From ZC4RG36 sp964652205 (lineage in GTDB: Bacteria > Chloroflexota > Anaerolineae > Aggregatilineales > Phototrophicaceae), in the NCBI GenBank assembly GCA_964652205.1, contig CAZZAO010000004.1, forward strand, positions 26,596-90,595: 64,000 nt of DNA, read 5' to 3'. Position numbers and translations under genes: made by a program. This document shows, piece by piece, positions 24,256 through 31,799 of this stretch. Within the stretch, counting starts at the first letter, position 1. Each line of letters opens with the position of its first letter. The notes beneath the pieces are model-generated. The model had not been told where the DNA came from and ran no database searches. It saw nothing but the letters and a program-made list of their open reading frames with translations.

Positions 24256-24771
24256 TCAGCAGTCGAAGGCGAACCAGCAATACGGGTTGCGCAGCCTCTG
24301 GTCGTCAAGCACAAGTTCGCGGATTTCGAGGGGAAGCTGCGCGCGCTGCCACAGACACTCCAGCCGACCGGCCTCTTCGCGTTCAGCTTTTGGAGCCGCC
24401 GCGCGTGCTGCCCTGATCGCGTAAGCCGCTGCCCCCAGTTCATGAGCCGCGACATGAGCGACTACAGCCGCCTGTCCGGCAGCGTAAGCCGCTTCTCTCG
24501 CCGCGCCGCTCAACTCTCTGGCAGCGCCCATGGCGTGTCCGCCAGCGCTACGGGCTTGAGTCATCGTAATTTCGCCGCGCGCCCAGGCGCGCGCCTGCTC
24601 AATCGCCTTGCGTGGACGATCATCAGCGGGCTGCGCCTGCTCGAAGCAGGGCAGGATATGCTGCGCGCAATCCGCCGCCCACACGGCAAGCAGGCGATGA
24701 TCGGCATCCTGTAAAGTGCCGCCGCGCCGCACCGTAATAAACCTGGGGTCACGGACATCCCCGAAAATCAT
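24256..24771 (-). CDS. Imm-5-like putative immunity-family protein
   Basis: A 171-residue Ala-rich helical protein. The block LLAVWAADCAQHILPCFE, then DDRPRKAIEQARAWARGEI and a string of helices such as AHELGAAAYAIRAARAA, match a family usually labelled putative immunity protein (Imm-5-like). No toxin gene is visible beside it, so the immunity role is doubtful and the family name is only a label. ATG at 24771 is chosen because the protein is recognisable only from MIFGDVRDPRF onward; upstream in-frame codons read like noise. It is downstream of the pyrE-like gene on the same strand. Confidence 0.6.
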   Translation of the reverse strand: MIFGDVRDPRFITVRRGGTLQDADHRLLAVWAADCAQHILPCFEQAQPADDRPRKAIEQARAWARGEITMTQARSAGGHAMGAARELSGAAREAAYAAGQAAVVAHVAAHELGAAAYAIRAARAAAPKAEREEAGRLECLWQRAQLPLEIRELVLDDQRLRNPYCWFAFDC

Positions 24772-24877
24772 GGGCCTACCCTCGCGCGCTGGTCGATGAT
24801 GCCTGCTGTGACTCCATGCTCGGCCTCTGCCTGATCGTGAAAGAGTGCCAACCGCCATCTTGAAACCGAATCCGCAG

Positions 24878-25426
24878 CTAGCCCGCCATCCAGTCATGCA
24901 CCGCGCGAGCCTGCCCCACCGGCAGCAAGTGCTGCGCAGCCAGATCATCGACCAGCGCCGACATCGTCAGCAAGGCGCTGAACGGCGTATCGTCCAATCG
25001 CGTGCCACTATCGACCACGGCGATCATCTGCCGCGTATCCAGCCCGACACGGCGCGCGTCGTCGATCAGGCGTTGTGTCCGCTCGGCGTCCGCCAGCGCC
25101 GTTACCAGCAGCGATGCCCTGTGGCCGATGTCATACGCGCCAACCAGATCGGAGACGGCGGGCGCGTCGCTGCCTCGACTGTAGACCAGCGGCAGCGCCA
25201 TCCGCAGGCCGAGCGCCACGCCAATCGGGACGGCGTCGGCAGTGCAAAGCAGGTGATCGACCGGGGCGAGCCGCGCAGCCACTTCGTCCACAACCTGCTC
25301 CAGAATGTCAGGATATGACGGCAGCAGCTCCAGATGAAGCTGGTACGGGGCCAATCGCCCGGCAACGGCGAACGCGCCGAACTGAATCAGCCCGGCTTCG
25401 AGCAGAAGTTCGGATAGGGCGGCCAT
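24878..25426 (-). CDS. Orotate phosphoribosyltransferase-like protein lacking the PRPP loop
   Basis: A 182-residue protein that keeps the start of an OPRT (LLLEAGLIQFGAFAVAGRLA; LPSYPDIL) and the strand ADAVPIGVALGLRMALPLVYSRG. In true OPRTs the next parts are a Lys-rich KxxKxHG segment and the PRPP loop DDLITSG/TTG. Here they read SDAPAVSD and LLVTALADAERT, so both the catalytic lysines and the two acidic loop residues are gone. Enzyme activity is therefore unlikely. Its ATG shares a base with the stop of the PyrF-like gene (TGATG), so the two are translationally coupled. A sensor, scaffold or subunit role is possible. Confidence 0.65.
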   Translation of the reverse strand: MAALSELLLEAGLIQFGAFAVAGRLAPYQLHLELLPSYPDILEQVVDEVAARLAPVDHLLCTADAVPIGVALGLRMALPLVYSRGSDAPAVSDLVGAYDIGHRASLLVTALADAERTQRLIDDARRVGLDTRQMIAVVDSGTRLDDTPFSALLTMSALVDDLAAQHLLPVGQARAVHDWMAG

Positions 25427-26043
25427 CAGCGCTGCTCGTCCAGCGCCGCGCGCACGCGCTGACCGAAGTCGTCGCCGCGCCCGGCGTAGAGCGTCCGCTC
25501 GCCCATCACGTAGACGCGCAGGGCGTGGTCGGACGAGGTCAGCAGCGTCATCAGGCTGGCGTCCTGCCAGTAAACTCCAGCGCTGCCGGGCAATGGCACG
25601 ATCACCGGAGCCTCTCCGCGCCGAACGACGAACGCGCCCTGTGCCGGGTCGCGCGTGTAGGCTTCGAGATACTGCTCGTCGGTGACGGTGACAGCGTCAG
25701 CGGCAAATGCATTGTCCCCGACGGCCTCGACATAGTCAGCGCTGGCGAACGGCCCGTGCAGGATGCTGACGGTCGAGCCATCGGCACGGACACAGGCAAT
25801 TGTCCGCTCCAGCGCGACCGCCCCCGCTGCGCCGAGCGCCAGATAAGCCGCGAAATCAAAAACATAGGCGCAGACGATGTCGCGCGTGGCGGCAATGATC
25901 GCCTTTCCGAAAGGCAAAAAAGGATCATCGAAGCGCTGCATGGGCAGCGGAAGCTGCAACAAGCGGGGAGCCATGATTAACGCCAGCGTGCTGCGATTCG
26001 CTCGCTGCGCCGCCGACAGCCGATCTGCGAAGCTAACCGGCAT
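25426..26043 (-). CDS. OMP decarboxylase-like protein (PyrF type 2) lacking catalytic residues
   Basis: A 205-residue protein resembling the first half of type 2 PyrF: FADRLSAAQRANRSTLAL, FGKAIIAATRDIVCAYVFD, LGAAGAVALERTIACV and AADAVTVTDEQYLEAY. The family has GLDP, CAYKPN and DAKRGD; here these positions read IMAP, CAYVFD and LHGPFA. All charged residues of the decarboxylation site are thus lost. ATG at 26043 overlaps the 3' end of cinA by 11 bp, and its stop overlaps the PyrE-like start. Upstream in-frame codons back to 26385 are antisense-like and rejected. In Chloroflexota pyrF and pyrE are often paired, so this looks like a decayed or re-purposed copy of such a pair. Confidence 0.65.
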   Translation of the reverse strand: MPVSFADRLSAAQRANRSTLALIMAPRLLQLPLPMQRFDDPFLPFGKAIIAATRDIVCAYVFDFAAYLALGAAGAVALERTIACVRADGSTVSILHGPFASADYVEAVGDNAFAADAVTVTDEQYLEAYTRDPAQGAFVVRRGEAPVIVPLPGSAGVYWQDASLMTLLTSSDHALRVYVMGERTLYAGRGDDFGQRVRAALDEQR

Positions 26044-27280
26044 CGACGCTCTCCGTGACCATGCGCCAGGCTGTCGACAGCGCCCATGTCCCCGTCCACG
26101 ACTCCGCCGTCTCCGAGTTGCCGCCGAAACCCCAGGCGCGCGAGCGGACTTCGCGCTCGGTCGAGACGGCGATGGCGCTGCCTTCGACCGAATCGGCATG
26201 ATCCTGCGTGTCGTCACCCTGACTGACGATGGCAATCCCCACCAGCGCGCCGGTCGCTGTGCGGACGGCCTGCGCCGCGATTTCCGCCAGACTGCGCAGG
26301 CTGCCATTCGGGTCGCCATCGACTTCGACGCACAGCTTGCTGCGGTCGGCGAACTGCTCGGCGCGGGCCAGCACGCTGGCGCCATCCGCGCTGGCGATCA
26401 GCCGCCGGGTGACAGTATCGCCAATCCCCGCCTCGCAGACCGCCAGCCGCCCGCCCTGAGCCTTGAGCGCCGCGATCAGCGCCGTCTCAATTTCTTCGCT
26501 GTCGATGCCAAAGATGTAGGATTCGATGCGACGGCGCAGGTCTTCTTCGACCACGGCGATCATCGCATTGGCGCTTTCGAGGCTGTCGGCCTTCGCCGTG
26601 ATGCGGACGTCCACCTGCCCGCTGTGCGCGGCCAGCCCGACGGTCGGGTTGGCCGCTTCGAGCAGCCGCGTGCCGATCAAGTCGTCAAGCGCGCTTTCGC
26701 CGATGCCCGCCGTCCGCAGCACCCTGGCCTTGATGACATTGGAGCCGAGCGAAAAATGGTCATGCAGGTACGGCACAACGCGCTCATGCATCAGGAATTT
26801 CATCTCGCGCGGGACGCCGGGTAAACTGATGACGACACCATCCGCGTGTTCGACGATAAACGAGGGCGCGGTTCCGACCGGGTTTTCGATAATGATGGCA
26901 TGATCCGGCACGAACGCCTGTCGCCGATTATTGTCGGTCATCGTGCCGCGAAACCCGGCGAAGCGCTCGGCGATCTTATCGTACAGGTGCTGGTGGAAAG
27001 TCAGGCCGCGGTCAGTCGCCGCAGCCACCCCCTGGCGCGTCATGTCGTCGATAGTCGGCCCCAGCCCGCCGCAGGTAATGACGACCTGCGCCCGCGACAG
27101 CGCAATCCGAATCGAATCGGCAATCCGGCCTTCGTTGTCCCCCACCGACGTCATGTAATACAGGTTGATGCCGAGATCGCGCAGCAGCCGCGCGACAAAG
27201 ACAGAGTTGGTATCAGTAATCTCGCCGAGCAGAATTTCCGTGCCGATGGCAATAATCTCTGCGTTGACGTTTTGAACCAT
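26033..27280 (-). CDS. cinA: CinA family protein with degenerate C-terminal amidase domain
   Basis: A 415-residue protein. The N-terminal MoCF-like domain (1-250) is well kept: IAIGTEILLGEITDTN, CGGLGPTIDDMTRQG and ISLPGVPREMKF. In family members it is linked to ADP-ribose pyrophosphatase activity. The C-terminal PncC-type domain should carry the Ser motif ESCTGG; here it is CEAGIGD, and the later GIAGPGG segment is absent (GIAIVSQGDD). Nicotinamide-nucleotide deamidation is therefore doubtful. ATG at 27280 follows GGTGAAAC. The 3' end overlaps the PyrF-like gene, so the three genes form one operon. Confidence 0.85.
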   Translation of the reverse strand: MVQNVNAEIIAIGTEILLGEITDTNSVFVARLLRDLGINLYYMTSVGDNEGRIADSIRIALSRAQVVITCGGLGPTIDDMTRQGVAAATDRGLTFHQHLYDKIAERFAGFRGTMTDNNRRQAFVPDHAIIIENPVGTAPSFIVEHADGVVISLPGVPREMKFLMHERVVPYLHDHFSLGSNVIKARVLRTAGIGESALDDLIGTRLLEAANPTVGLAAHSGQVDVRITAKADSLESANAMIAVVEEDLRRRIESYIFGIDSEEIETALIAALKAQGGRLAVCEAGIGDTVTRRLIASADGASVLARAEQFADRSKLCVEVDGDPNGSLRSLAEIAAQAVRTATGALVGIAIVSQGDDTQDHADSVEGSAIAVSTEREVRSRAWGFGGNSETAESWTGTWALSTAWRMVTESVDAG

Positions 27281-27370
27281 GTTTCACCTGTCATTTTCAG
27301 GTACAATAGGCCAGAAGCAGGATACTGATCCCTATTTTGCCGCAGATCGTTACTTCATGAAACGAACTTT

Positions 27371-27398
27371 TTGCAAACTCACAAAGAATACGTATAAT
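27371..27398 (+). promoter_or_regulatory. Promoter of the sugar-ABC ATPase gene
   Basis: TTGCAA (27371-27376) and a perfect TATAAT (27393-27398) with a 16 bp spacer. It leaves an AT-rich leader of about 110 bases before the GTG start, unusual in this GC-rich window. Confidence 0.65.
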
Positions 27399-27512
27399 TC
27401 TCTCTAACAACCGTGATTTGCTACAAGTCAACATTCTTGTGCATATTCACTAACCGGAAGCGCATATGAGCATTTTTTCTGCCATCTCATAAGATTTTAC
27501 GGAGGAGATCCT

Positions 27513-28658
27513 GTGGCAAGCGTAACTTTCAAGCACGTCTACAAGCGCTATGGTAATGTCGTTGCAGTAAAAGATTTGAATATTGAGGTTGAGGACAAAG
27601 AATTTCTCGTTCTCGTCGGCCCGTCCGGCTGCGGCAAGTCAACAAGCCTCCGTATGCTTGCCGGTCTGGAAGAAATTTCTGACGGTGAAATTCTGATCGG
27701 CGACCGCGTCGTCAATAACGTCGCTCCGAAAGATCGTGACGTGGCGATGGTGTTCCAGAGCTATGCGCTTTACCCGCATATGACGGTCTACGAAAATATG
27801 GCCTTCGGCCTGCGCCTTCGCAAGACGCCGAAGCAGGTGATCGACCAGCGCGTGCGTGAAGCGGCCAAGAGCCTCGGCATCGAGCAGTTGCTCGACCGCC
27901 GCCCCCGCCAGCTTTCAGGCGGTCAGCGTCAGCGCGTGGCCGTCGGTCGCGCCATCGTCCGCGAGCCTGCGGTCTTCCTGATGGACGAGCCGCTGTCGAA
28001 CCTGGACGCCAAGCTGCGCGTCGAGGCGCGGTCGTTCATCAGCAAGCTGCACCAGCGGCTCGGCACGACCTTCGTCTACGTGACACATGACCAGGTCGAA
28101 GCCATGACGATGGGAACGCGCATCTGCGTCATGAGTGCCGGTGAACTCCAGCAGGTCGATACGCCGTTCAATCTGTACCACAATCCGCGCAACGTTTTCG
28201 TCGCCGGGTTCATGGGCAGCCCGTCGATGAACTTCTTCGACGCGACATTGACGGAGCGTGACGGCAAGCTCGTCATTGACGCCAAGAGCTTCAGCGTCCC
28301 GGTTCCGCTGCTCAAGATTGACGCCTTCCGCTCGCATATCGGCAAGCGGGTGATTTTTGGCATCCGCCCTGAAGATATTCATGACGTTGATTTCCAGCCT
28401 GCGGGCATTACGCCCGCCATCATCGAAGCCAACGTCGATGTGGTCGAGCAGATGGGTAACGAAATCATTCTGTACCTGGAAGAACAGGGGAAATCGTTCC
28501 TCGCTCGTACCGACCCGCGCACTCATGCCCGCGTCGGCCAGCGCCTGACCGTGGCCTTCGCTACGGCCAACATTCACCTGTTCGATGCGGATACGCAGCA
28601 GTCGCTGCTGTTCGACTACAAGGCGGCGCAGGCGGCTGAGAAGGTCAGCGCGACCTAA
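27513..28658 (+). CDS. ugpC: Carbohydrate ABC importer ATPase (MalK/UgpC/MsmK type)
   Basis: A 381-residue ATP-binding subunit. Walker A GPSGCGKST, Q-loop FQSYALYPHMTV, signature LSGGQRQRVAVGRA, Walker B VFLMDEPLSNLD and H-loop VTHDQVEAMT are intact. The C-terminal regulatory TOBE/OB domain (about 240-370, with FGIRPEDIHDV) is typical of the MalK class that energises sugar or glycerol-phosphate importers. No membrane or binding subunits lie nearby; such shared ATPases that serve several importers are known. GTG at 27513 sits behind ACGGAGGAG. A strong terminator follows. The sugar is not predictable. Confidence 0.92.
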   Translation: MASVTFKHVYKRYGNVVAVKDLNIEVEDKEFLVLVGPSGCGKSTSLRMLAGLEEISDGEILIGDRVVNNVAPKDRDVAMVFQSYALYPHMTVYENMAFGLRLRKTPKQVIDQRVREAAKSLGIEQLLDRRPRQLSGGQRQRVAVGRAIVREPAVFLMDEPLSNLDAKLRVEARSFISKLHQRLGTTFVYVTHDQVEAMTMGTRICVMSAGELQQVDTPFNLYHNPRNVFVAGFMGSPSMNFFDATLTERDGKLVIDAKSFSVPVPLLKIDAFRSHIGKRVIFGIRPEDIHDVDFQPAGITPAIIEANVDVVEQMGNEIILYLEEQGKSFLARTDPRTHARVGQRLTVAFATANIHLFDADTQQSLLFDYKAAQAAEKVSAT

Positions 28659-28686
28659 GGCGAAGGGTTTTAATCTGACACCTGAC

Positions 28687-28717
28687 AAAAGCCGCTCATC
28701 GAACATGAGCGGCTTTT
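28687..28717. terminator. Bidirectional terminator after the ABC ATPase gene
   Basis: A 13 bp perfect inverted repeat (28687-28699 with 28705-28717), with A's on the left and T's on the right. Confidence 0.85.
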
Positions 28718-28719
28718 CG

Positions 28720-28747
28720 TTCACAAAGTCATGAACAACGCTATACT
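28720..28747 (+). promoter_or_regulatory. Promoter of the GNAT gene
   Basis: TTCACA (28720-28725) and TATACT (28742-28747) with 16 bp spacer, right after the terminator. Confidence 0.55.
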
Positions 28748-28794
28748 TTGCGCTGTCTGGTTCTTCTGTCAATGGATACGAAAGCAGAAACGCC

Positions 28795-29811
28795 GTGAGA
28801 CTTGTCTGGTCTGATCAGGTCGCCGTGTTTGAGCAGCTCAAACCGGAATGGAATGACCTGTTGAAACGCAGCCCCGCCGACAACATTTTCAGCACCTGGG
28901 AATGGCAGTCGAGCTGGTGGAAAGCCTATGAGGCTGGCGATTTATGGGTCGTCACCGTCCGCGACGACGCGGATCGTCTGGTTGGCATCGGGCCGTGGTT
29001 CATTCAGACGTTACCTGATGGCGAGCGCGTCGTTCGCAGCATCGGCTGTGTCGATGTGACCGATTATGTTGACGTGATCGCCGACCCGGAATACGCCGAT
29101 GCTGTCTATCCCCTGCTGGCGCAGCACATGAAAGAGCAGCGCGGTCGCTTCGACCGGGTGAACCTTTGTAATATCCCCGAAGCATCCCCAACACTCAGGC
29201 AGTTCAGCGCCGCGCTGGAAGCACAGGGCTTCGCCGTCGAGATCGAGTTGCAGGAAGTCTGTCCGGTCATCCAGCTTCCCGGCGACTACGAAACCTATCT
29301 TGAACAGCTTGACAAGAAGCAGCGCCACGAATTGAGGCGCAAAGTCCGCAAGGCGGAAAGCGAAGCGGTCATTAACTGGGCAATCGTCGATGAGAAGTAC
29401 GACCTCGGCGAAGAACTGAATGCCTTCCTCAAGCTGATGGCTGCCAGCCAGAAACAGAAAGCCGAGTTTCTCGAGGACCCTAAAAATCTGGCCTTCTTCA
29501 AGCTGGTTATGCCGATCATCTTTGAGCGCGGCTGGCTGCAACTGAGCTTCCTGTGCATCAACGGTCAGCGCGCCGCCAGCTACCTCAATTTTGACTATAA
29601 CAACCGGATTCTGGTCTACAATTCCGGCCTGCTGCCCGACGCGCACAGCGCCCTCAGCTCCGGCATCGTCCTGCTGGTCTATAATATCCAGCACGCCATT
29701 GAACTGAAGCGAGAGGTCTTCGACTTCCTGCGTGGAAACGAAACCTATAAGTACCGCATGGGCGCAATGGATACGCGCGTCTTCAAGGTCAAGGCGAAGC
29801 TCGCGGCGTAA
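28795..29811 (+). CDS. GNAT-fold acetyltransferase, CelD/BcsL (Acetyltransf_6) type
   Basis: A 338-residue protein of two GNAT-like halves. Typical text: WNDLLKRSPADNIFSTWEWQ near the N-terminus and QRHELRRKVRKAE near 180. Near the C-terminus, IFERGWLQLSFLCINGQRAA and FDFLRGNETYKYRMG follow. The family is found in cellulose/exopolysaccharide and cell-wall gene clusters and resembles FemABX aminoacyl transferases. The substrate is unknown. GTG at 28795 has only a weak ribosome site, so a slightly different start is possible. It stands alone with its own promoter and terminator. Confidence 0.82.
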   Translation: MRLVWSDQVAVFEQLKPEWNDLLKRSPADNIFSTWEWQSSWWKAYEAGDLWVVTVRDDADRLVGIGPWFIQTLPDGERVVRSIGCVDVTDYVDVIADPEYADAVYPLLAQHMKEQRGRFDRVNLCNIPEASPTLRQFSAALEAQGFAVEIELQEVCPVIQLPGDYETYLEQLDKKQRHELRRKVRKAESEAVINWAIVDEKYDLGEELNAFLKLMAASQKQKAEFLEDPKNLAFFKLVMPIIFERGWLQLSFLCINGQRAASYLNFDYNNRILVYNSGLLPDAHSALSSGIVLLVYNIQHAIELKREVFDFLRGNETYKYRMGAMDTRVFKVKAKLAA

Positions 29812-29830
29812 GCTCGCACCCTTGAGATAA

Positions 29831-29861
29831 CCAAAAAGCCGACACGCTGTCGGCTTTTTGG
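29831..29861. terminator. Bidirectional terminator between convergent genes
   Basis: A perfect 14 bp inverted repeat (29831-29844 with 29848-29861) with A and T runs serves both the GNAT gene and the small gene at 29880. Confidence 0.88.
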
Positions 29862-29879
29862 TTGCCTGATCGAGGCGAG

Positions 29880-30188
29880 CTAGCCGCCGTAAGAATTCGG
29901 AATGTCGGCGACGGTCGCCACGATATAGGGCGGTTGCTCCTGCACGCGCAGCGCCTGATCTTCGCTGATCTGCCGCTCGCCCTTAAAGTAGAGCACGTCG
30001 TTGAAGCTGTCATAGCGATAACGGCGGCTCACCCAGCCATACAGGCTGTGCTGGAAAACAACGTTGAACTGGACAGCCTCATCGTCGGGAATGATCTTCT
30101 CATCGACGATCCAGACCGGTGAATACTGGTCGAGATGCGGGCGGACTTTGCGGTCACGGCGGGTCAGGATTGTCTGGTTGGAACTCAT
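29880..30188 (-). CDS. Small conserved-looking protein of unknown function
   Basis: A 102-residue soluble protein rich in aromatic and charged residues. It has repeated beta-strand patterns (YGWVSRRYRYDSFNDVLYFKG; PPYIVATVADIPN). No known domain recognised. It has a good promoter on its own strand (TTGTCG, 18 bp, TACAAT; 30227-30256), which makes it a real gene. A terminator follows. Confidence 0.65.
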   Translation of the reverse strand: MSSNQTILTRRDRKVRPHLDQYSPVWIVDEKIIPDDEAVQFNVVFQHSLYGWVSRRYRYDSFNDVLYFKGERQISEDQALRVQEQPPYIVATVADIPNSYGG

Positions 30189-30226
30189 CGCTCTCTCGCT
30201 TTATTTCACAGGGCTAACGTCGCCCT

Positions 30227-30256
30227 ATTGTAGCGACATTTACGCCACTTCGACAA
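30227..30256 (-). promoter_or_regulatory. Promoter of the small gene at 29880
   Basis: On the minus strand TTGTCG (30256-30251) and TACAAT (30232-30227) are separated by 18 bp, directly after the Nramp-related stop codon. Confidence 0.55.
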
Positions 30257-30257
30257 G

Positions 30258-31628
30258 TCAGGCCCCCGGACGCAGCCAGGTCACGACGAGCGCAATCGCC
30301 CCGGCGAACATAATGACCGTCCCGACCCAGCCCAGAAGGTTAATCAGCGGCGTATTGGTGCGCTCGCCCATGATCTTTTTGTTGTTCGAGACGAGCATAA
30401 TCACGACCATCAGCGGCGGCGCGAGGAAGCCGTTAAGGACAGCCGTCCAGAACAGCGCGGTAATCGGATTGATGCCGACGAAGTTAATCAACATGCCGAC
30501 CAGCGTCGCGGCGACGATGACCGCGTAAAACTGTTTAGCGCGGCGCGGCTTCTCGTCAAGGCCATACTTCCAGCCGAACGCCTCGGCTACGGCGTAGGAT
30601 GCGGAGCCGGTCAGGATCGGCACGGCCAGAATGCTCGCGCCGATCAGACCGAGCGCCAGCAGATATTTTGCCGCATCGCCCGCAATCGGCTTGAGTGCTT
30701 CGGCGGCATCGGTCGCGCTCTGAATATCGGTCTTGCCCGCCTGAAACAACGTTGCCGCCGTCGTCAGGATAATGAAGTACATCACAACGCAGGACAGCAC
30801 CATCCCGATATTGACATCGAGCGCCGCGTATTTCATCTCGGAATTGGTCGCGCCTTTGCGCTGCCACAGCCGCTTACGCCCCATGCTGACTTCTTCCTCG
30901 ACTTCCTGACTGGCCTGCCAGAAAAACAGGTAAGGCGAAATGCTCGTGCCGAGGATGGCGACAACCGCAGCCAGAAAGGTTGTGTCAAGCCGGATCGTCG
31001 GAATAAACGTGTTGCGGATGACTTCGCCCCAGTCCGGTTTTGCGAATAAGGCCGCGCCGATATAAGCGAACAGCGCCAGCGTCAGCCATTTAAAAACGTT
31101 GGCGATCAGGCGGTACGATCCCCAGATTTGCAGCACAAGAATAATGACCGCAATCGGGATAATCATCACCGTAATCGGGAGCTGCGGCACGATCAGATTG
31201 ATGGCCGCCGAGATCGCGCCAATATCGACGCCCGCGTTGACCACATTGGCGACGACCAGCGCGAAAAGAACCGGATACAGGACTTTGCGGGAGTAATGCT
31301 CACGAATGACGCCACCCAGCCCCTTGCCCGTCACCATGCCGATCTTGGCGCAGATGAACTGGACGGCGGCCATAAACGGATAGATGAACACGGCCATCCA
31401 CAGGGTCGCAAAGCCGAGCGCCGCGCCTGCCTGCGTATAGGTGCCGATGCCGGACGGATCATCGTCCGACGCGCCGGTAATCAGGCCGGGGCCGAGGACT
31501 TTGAACAGCGATTTCAGCGTAACGCGCCCGCCTTGAGCGGCTACTTCCTCAGTCGCCGTCCCGCCGGCAGGCTCCGAATGTGGAATCGTTGGCGCAGCAG
31601 CTTCGTCTCGCACTTTTTTGTCGGTCAC
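30258..31628 (-). CDS. Nramp-related divalent cation transporter
   Basis: A 456-residue membrane protein with about eleven helices. The first metal-binding helix reads GASDDDPSGIGTYTQ; classical Nramp proteins have DPGN there. The sixth helix has LGTSISPYLFFWQ in place of the Mn/Fe-selective IMPHN motif, so the selective Met is missing. Both changes occur in the Nramp-related Mg/Mn transporter (NRMT) clade, so Mg transport is a fair guess. GTG at 31628 is chosen because GGAG lies 8 bases upstream; the in-frame region further up reads poorly. Residues 1-40 are a charged cytoplasmic tail. It shares no operon with neighbours. Confidence 0.8.
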   Translation of the reverse strand: MTDKKVRDEAAAPTIPHSEPAGGTATEEVAAQGGRVTLKSLFKVLGPGLITGASDDDPSGIGTYTQAGAALGFATLWMAVFIYPFMAAVQFICAKIGMVTGKGLGGVIREHYSRKVLYPVLFALVVANVVNAGVDIGAISAAINLIVPQLPITVMIIPIAVIILVLQIWGSYRLIANVFKWLTLALFAYIGAALFAKPDWGEVIRNTFIPTIRLDTTFLAAVVAILGTSISPYLFFWQASQEVEEEVSMGRKRLWQRKGATNSEMKYAALDVNIGMVLSCVVMYFIILTTAATLFQAGKTDIQSATDAAEALKPIAGDAAKYLLALGLIGASILAVPILTGSASYAVAEAFGWKYGLDEKPRRAKQFYAVIVAATLVGMLINFVGINPITALFWTAVLNGFLAPPLMVVIMLVSNNKKIMGERTNTPLINLLGWVGTVIMFAGAIALVVTWLRPGA

Positions 31629-31761
31629 AAAGTGGCTCCAGTTGAGTCCAGCGCACAGGCTGCTCTGTAAGACGAGACGCAACGATGACTGGCAACAGTC
31701 TAGCACACGTTATGCGCTTTGTAATTGGGGATTTGATCTTAATGCTGAGAAGATAGTGAAG

Positions 31762-31794
31762 AAAAGCGCTCTGGCTCAACGTGAGCCAGAGCGC
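31762..31794 (-). terminator. Terminator of the type II NADH dehydrogenase gene
   Basis: A perfect 13 bp inverted repeat (31766-31778 with 31782-31794). AAAA at 31762-31765 gives a U run on the minus strand. Confidence 0.8.
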
Positions 31795-31799
31795 CCGTA

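Noticed and set aside
25426..26385. N-terminal extension of the PyrF-like protein by 114 codons
   Set aside because: The extension is antisense to cinA coding text and has an Arg/Ser/Pro-rich, non-protein look; ATG 26043 fits homologues.
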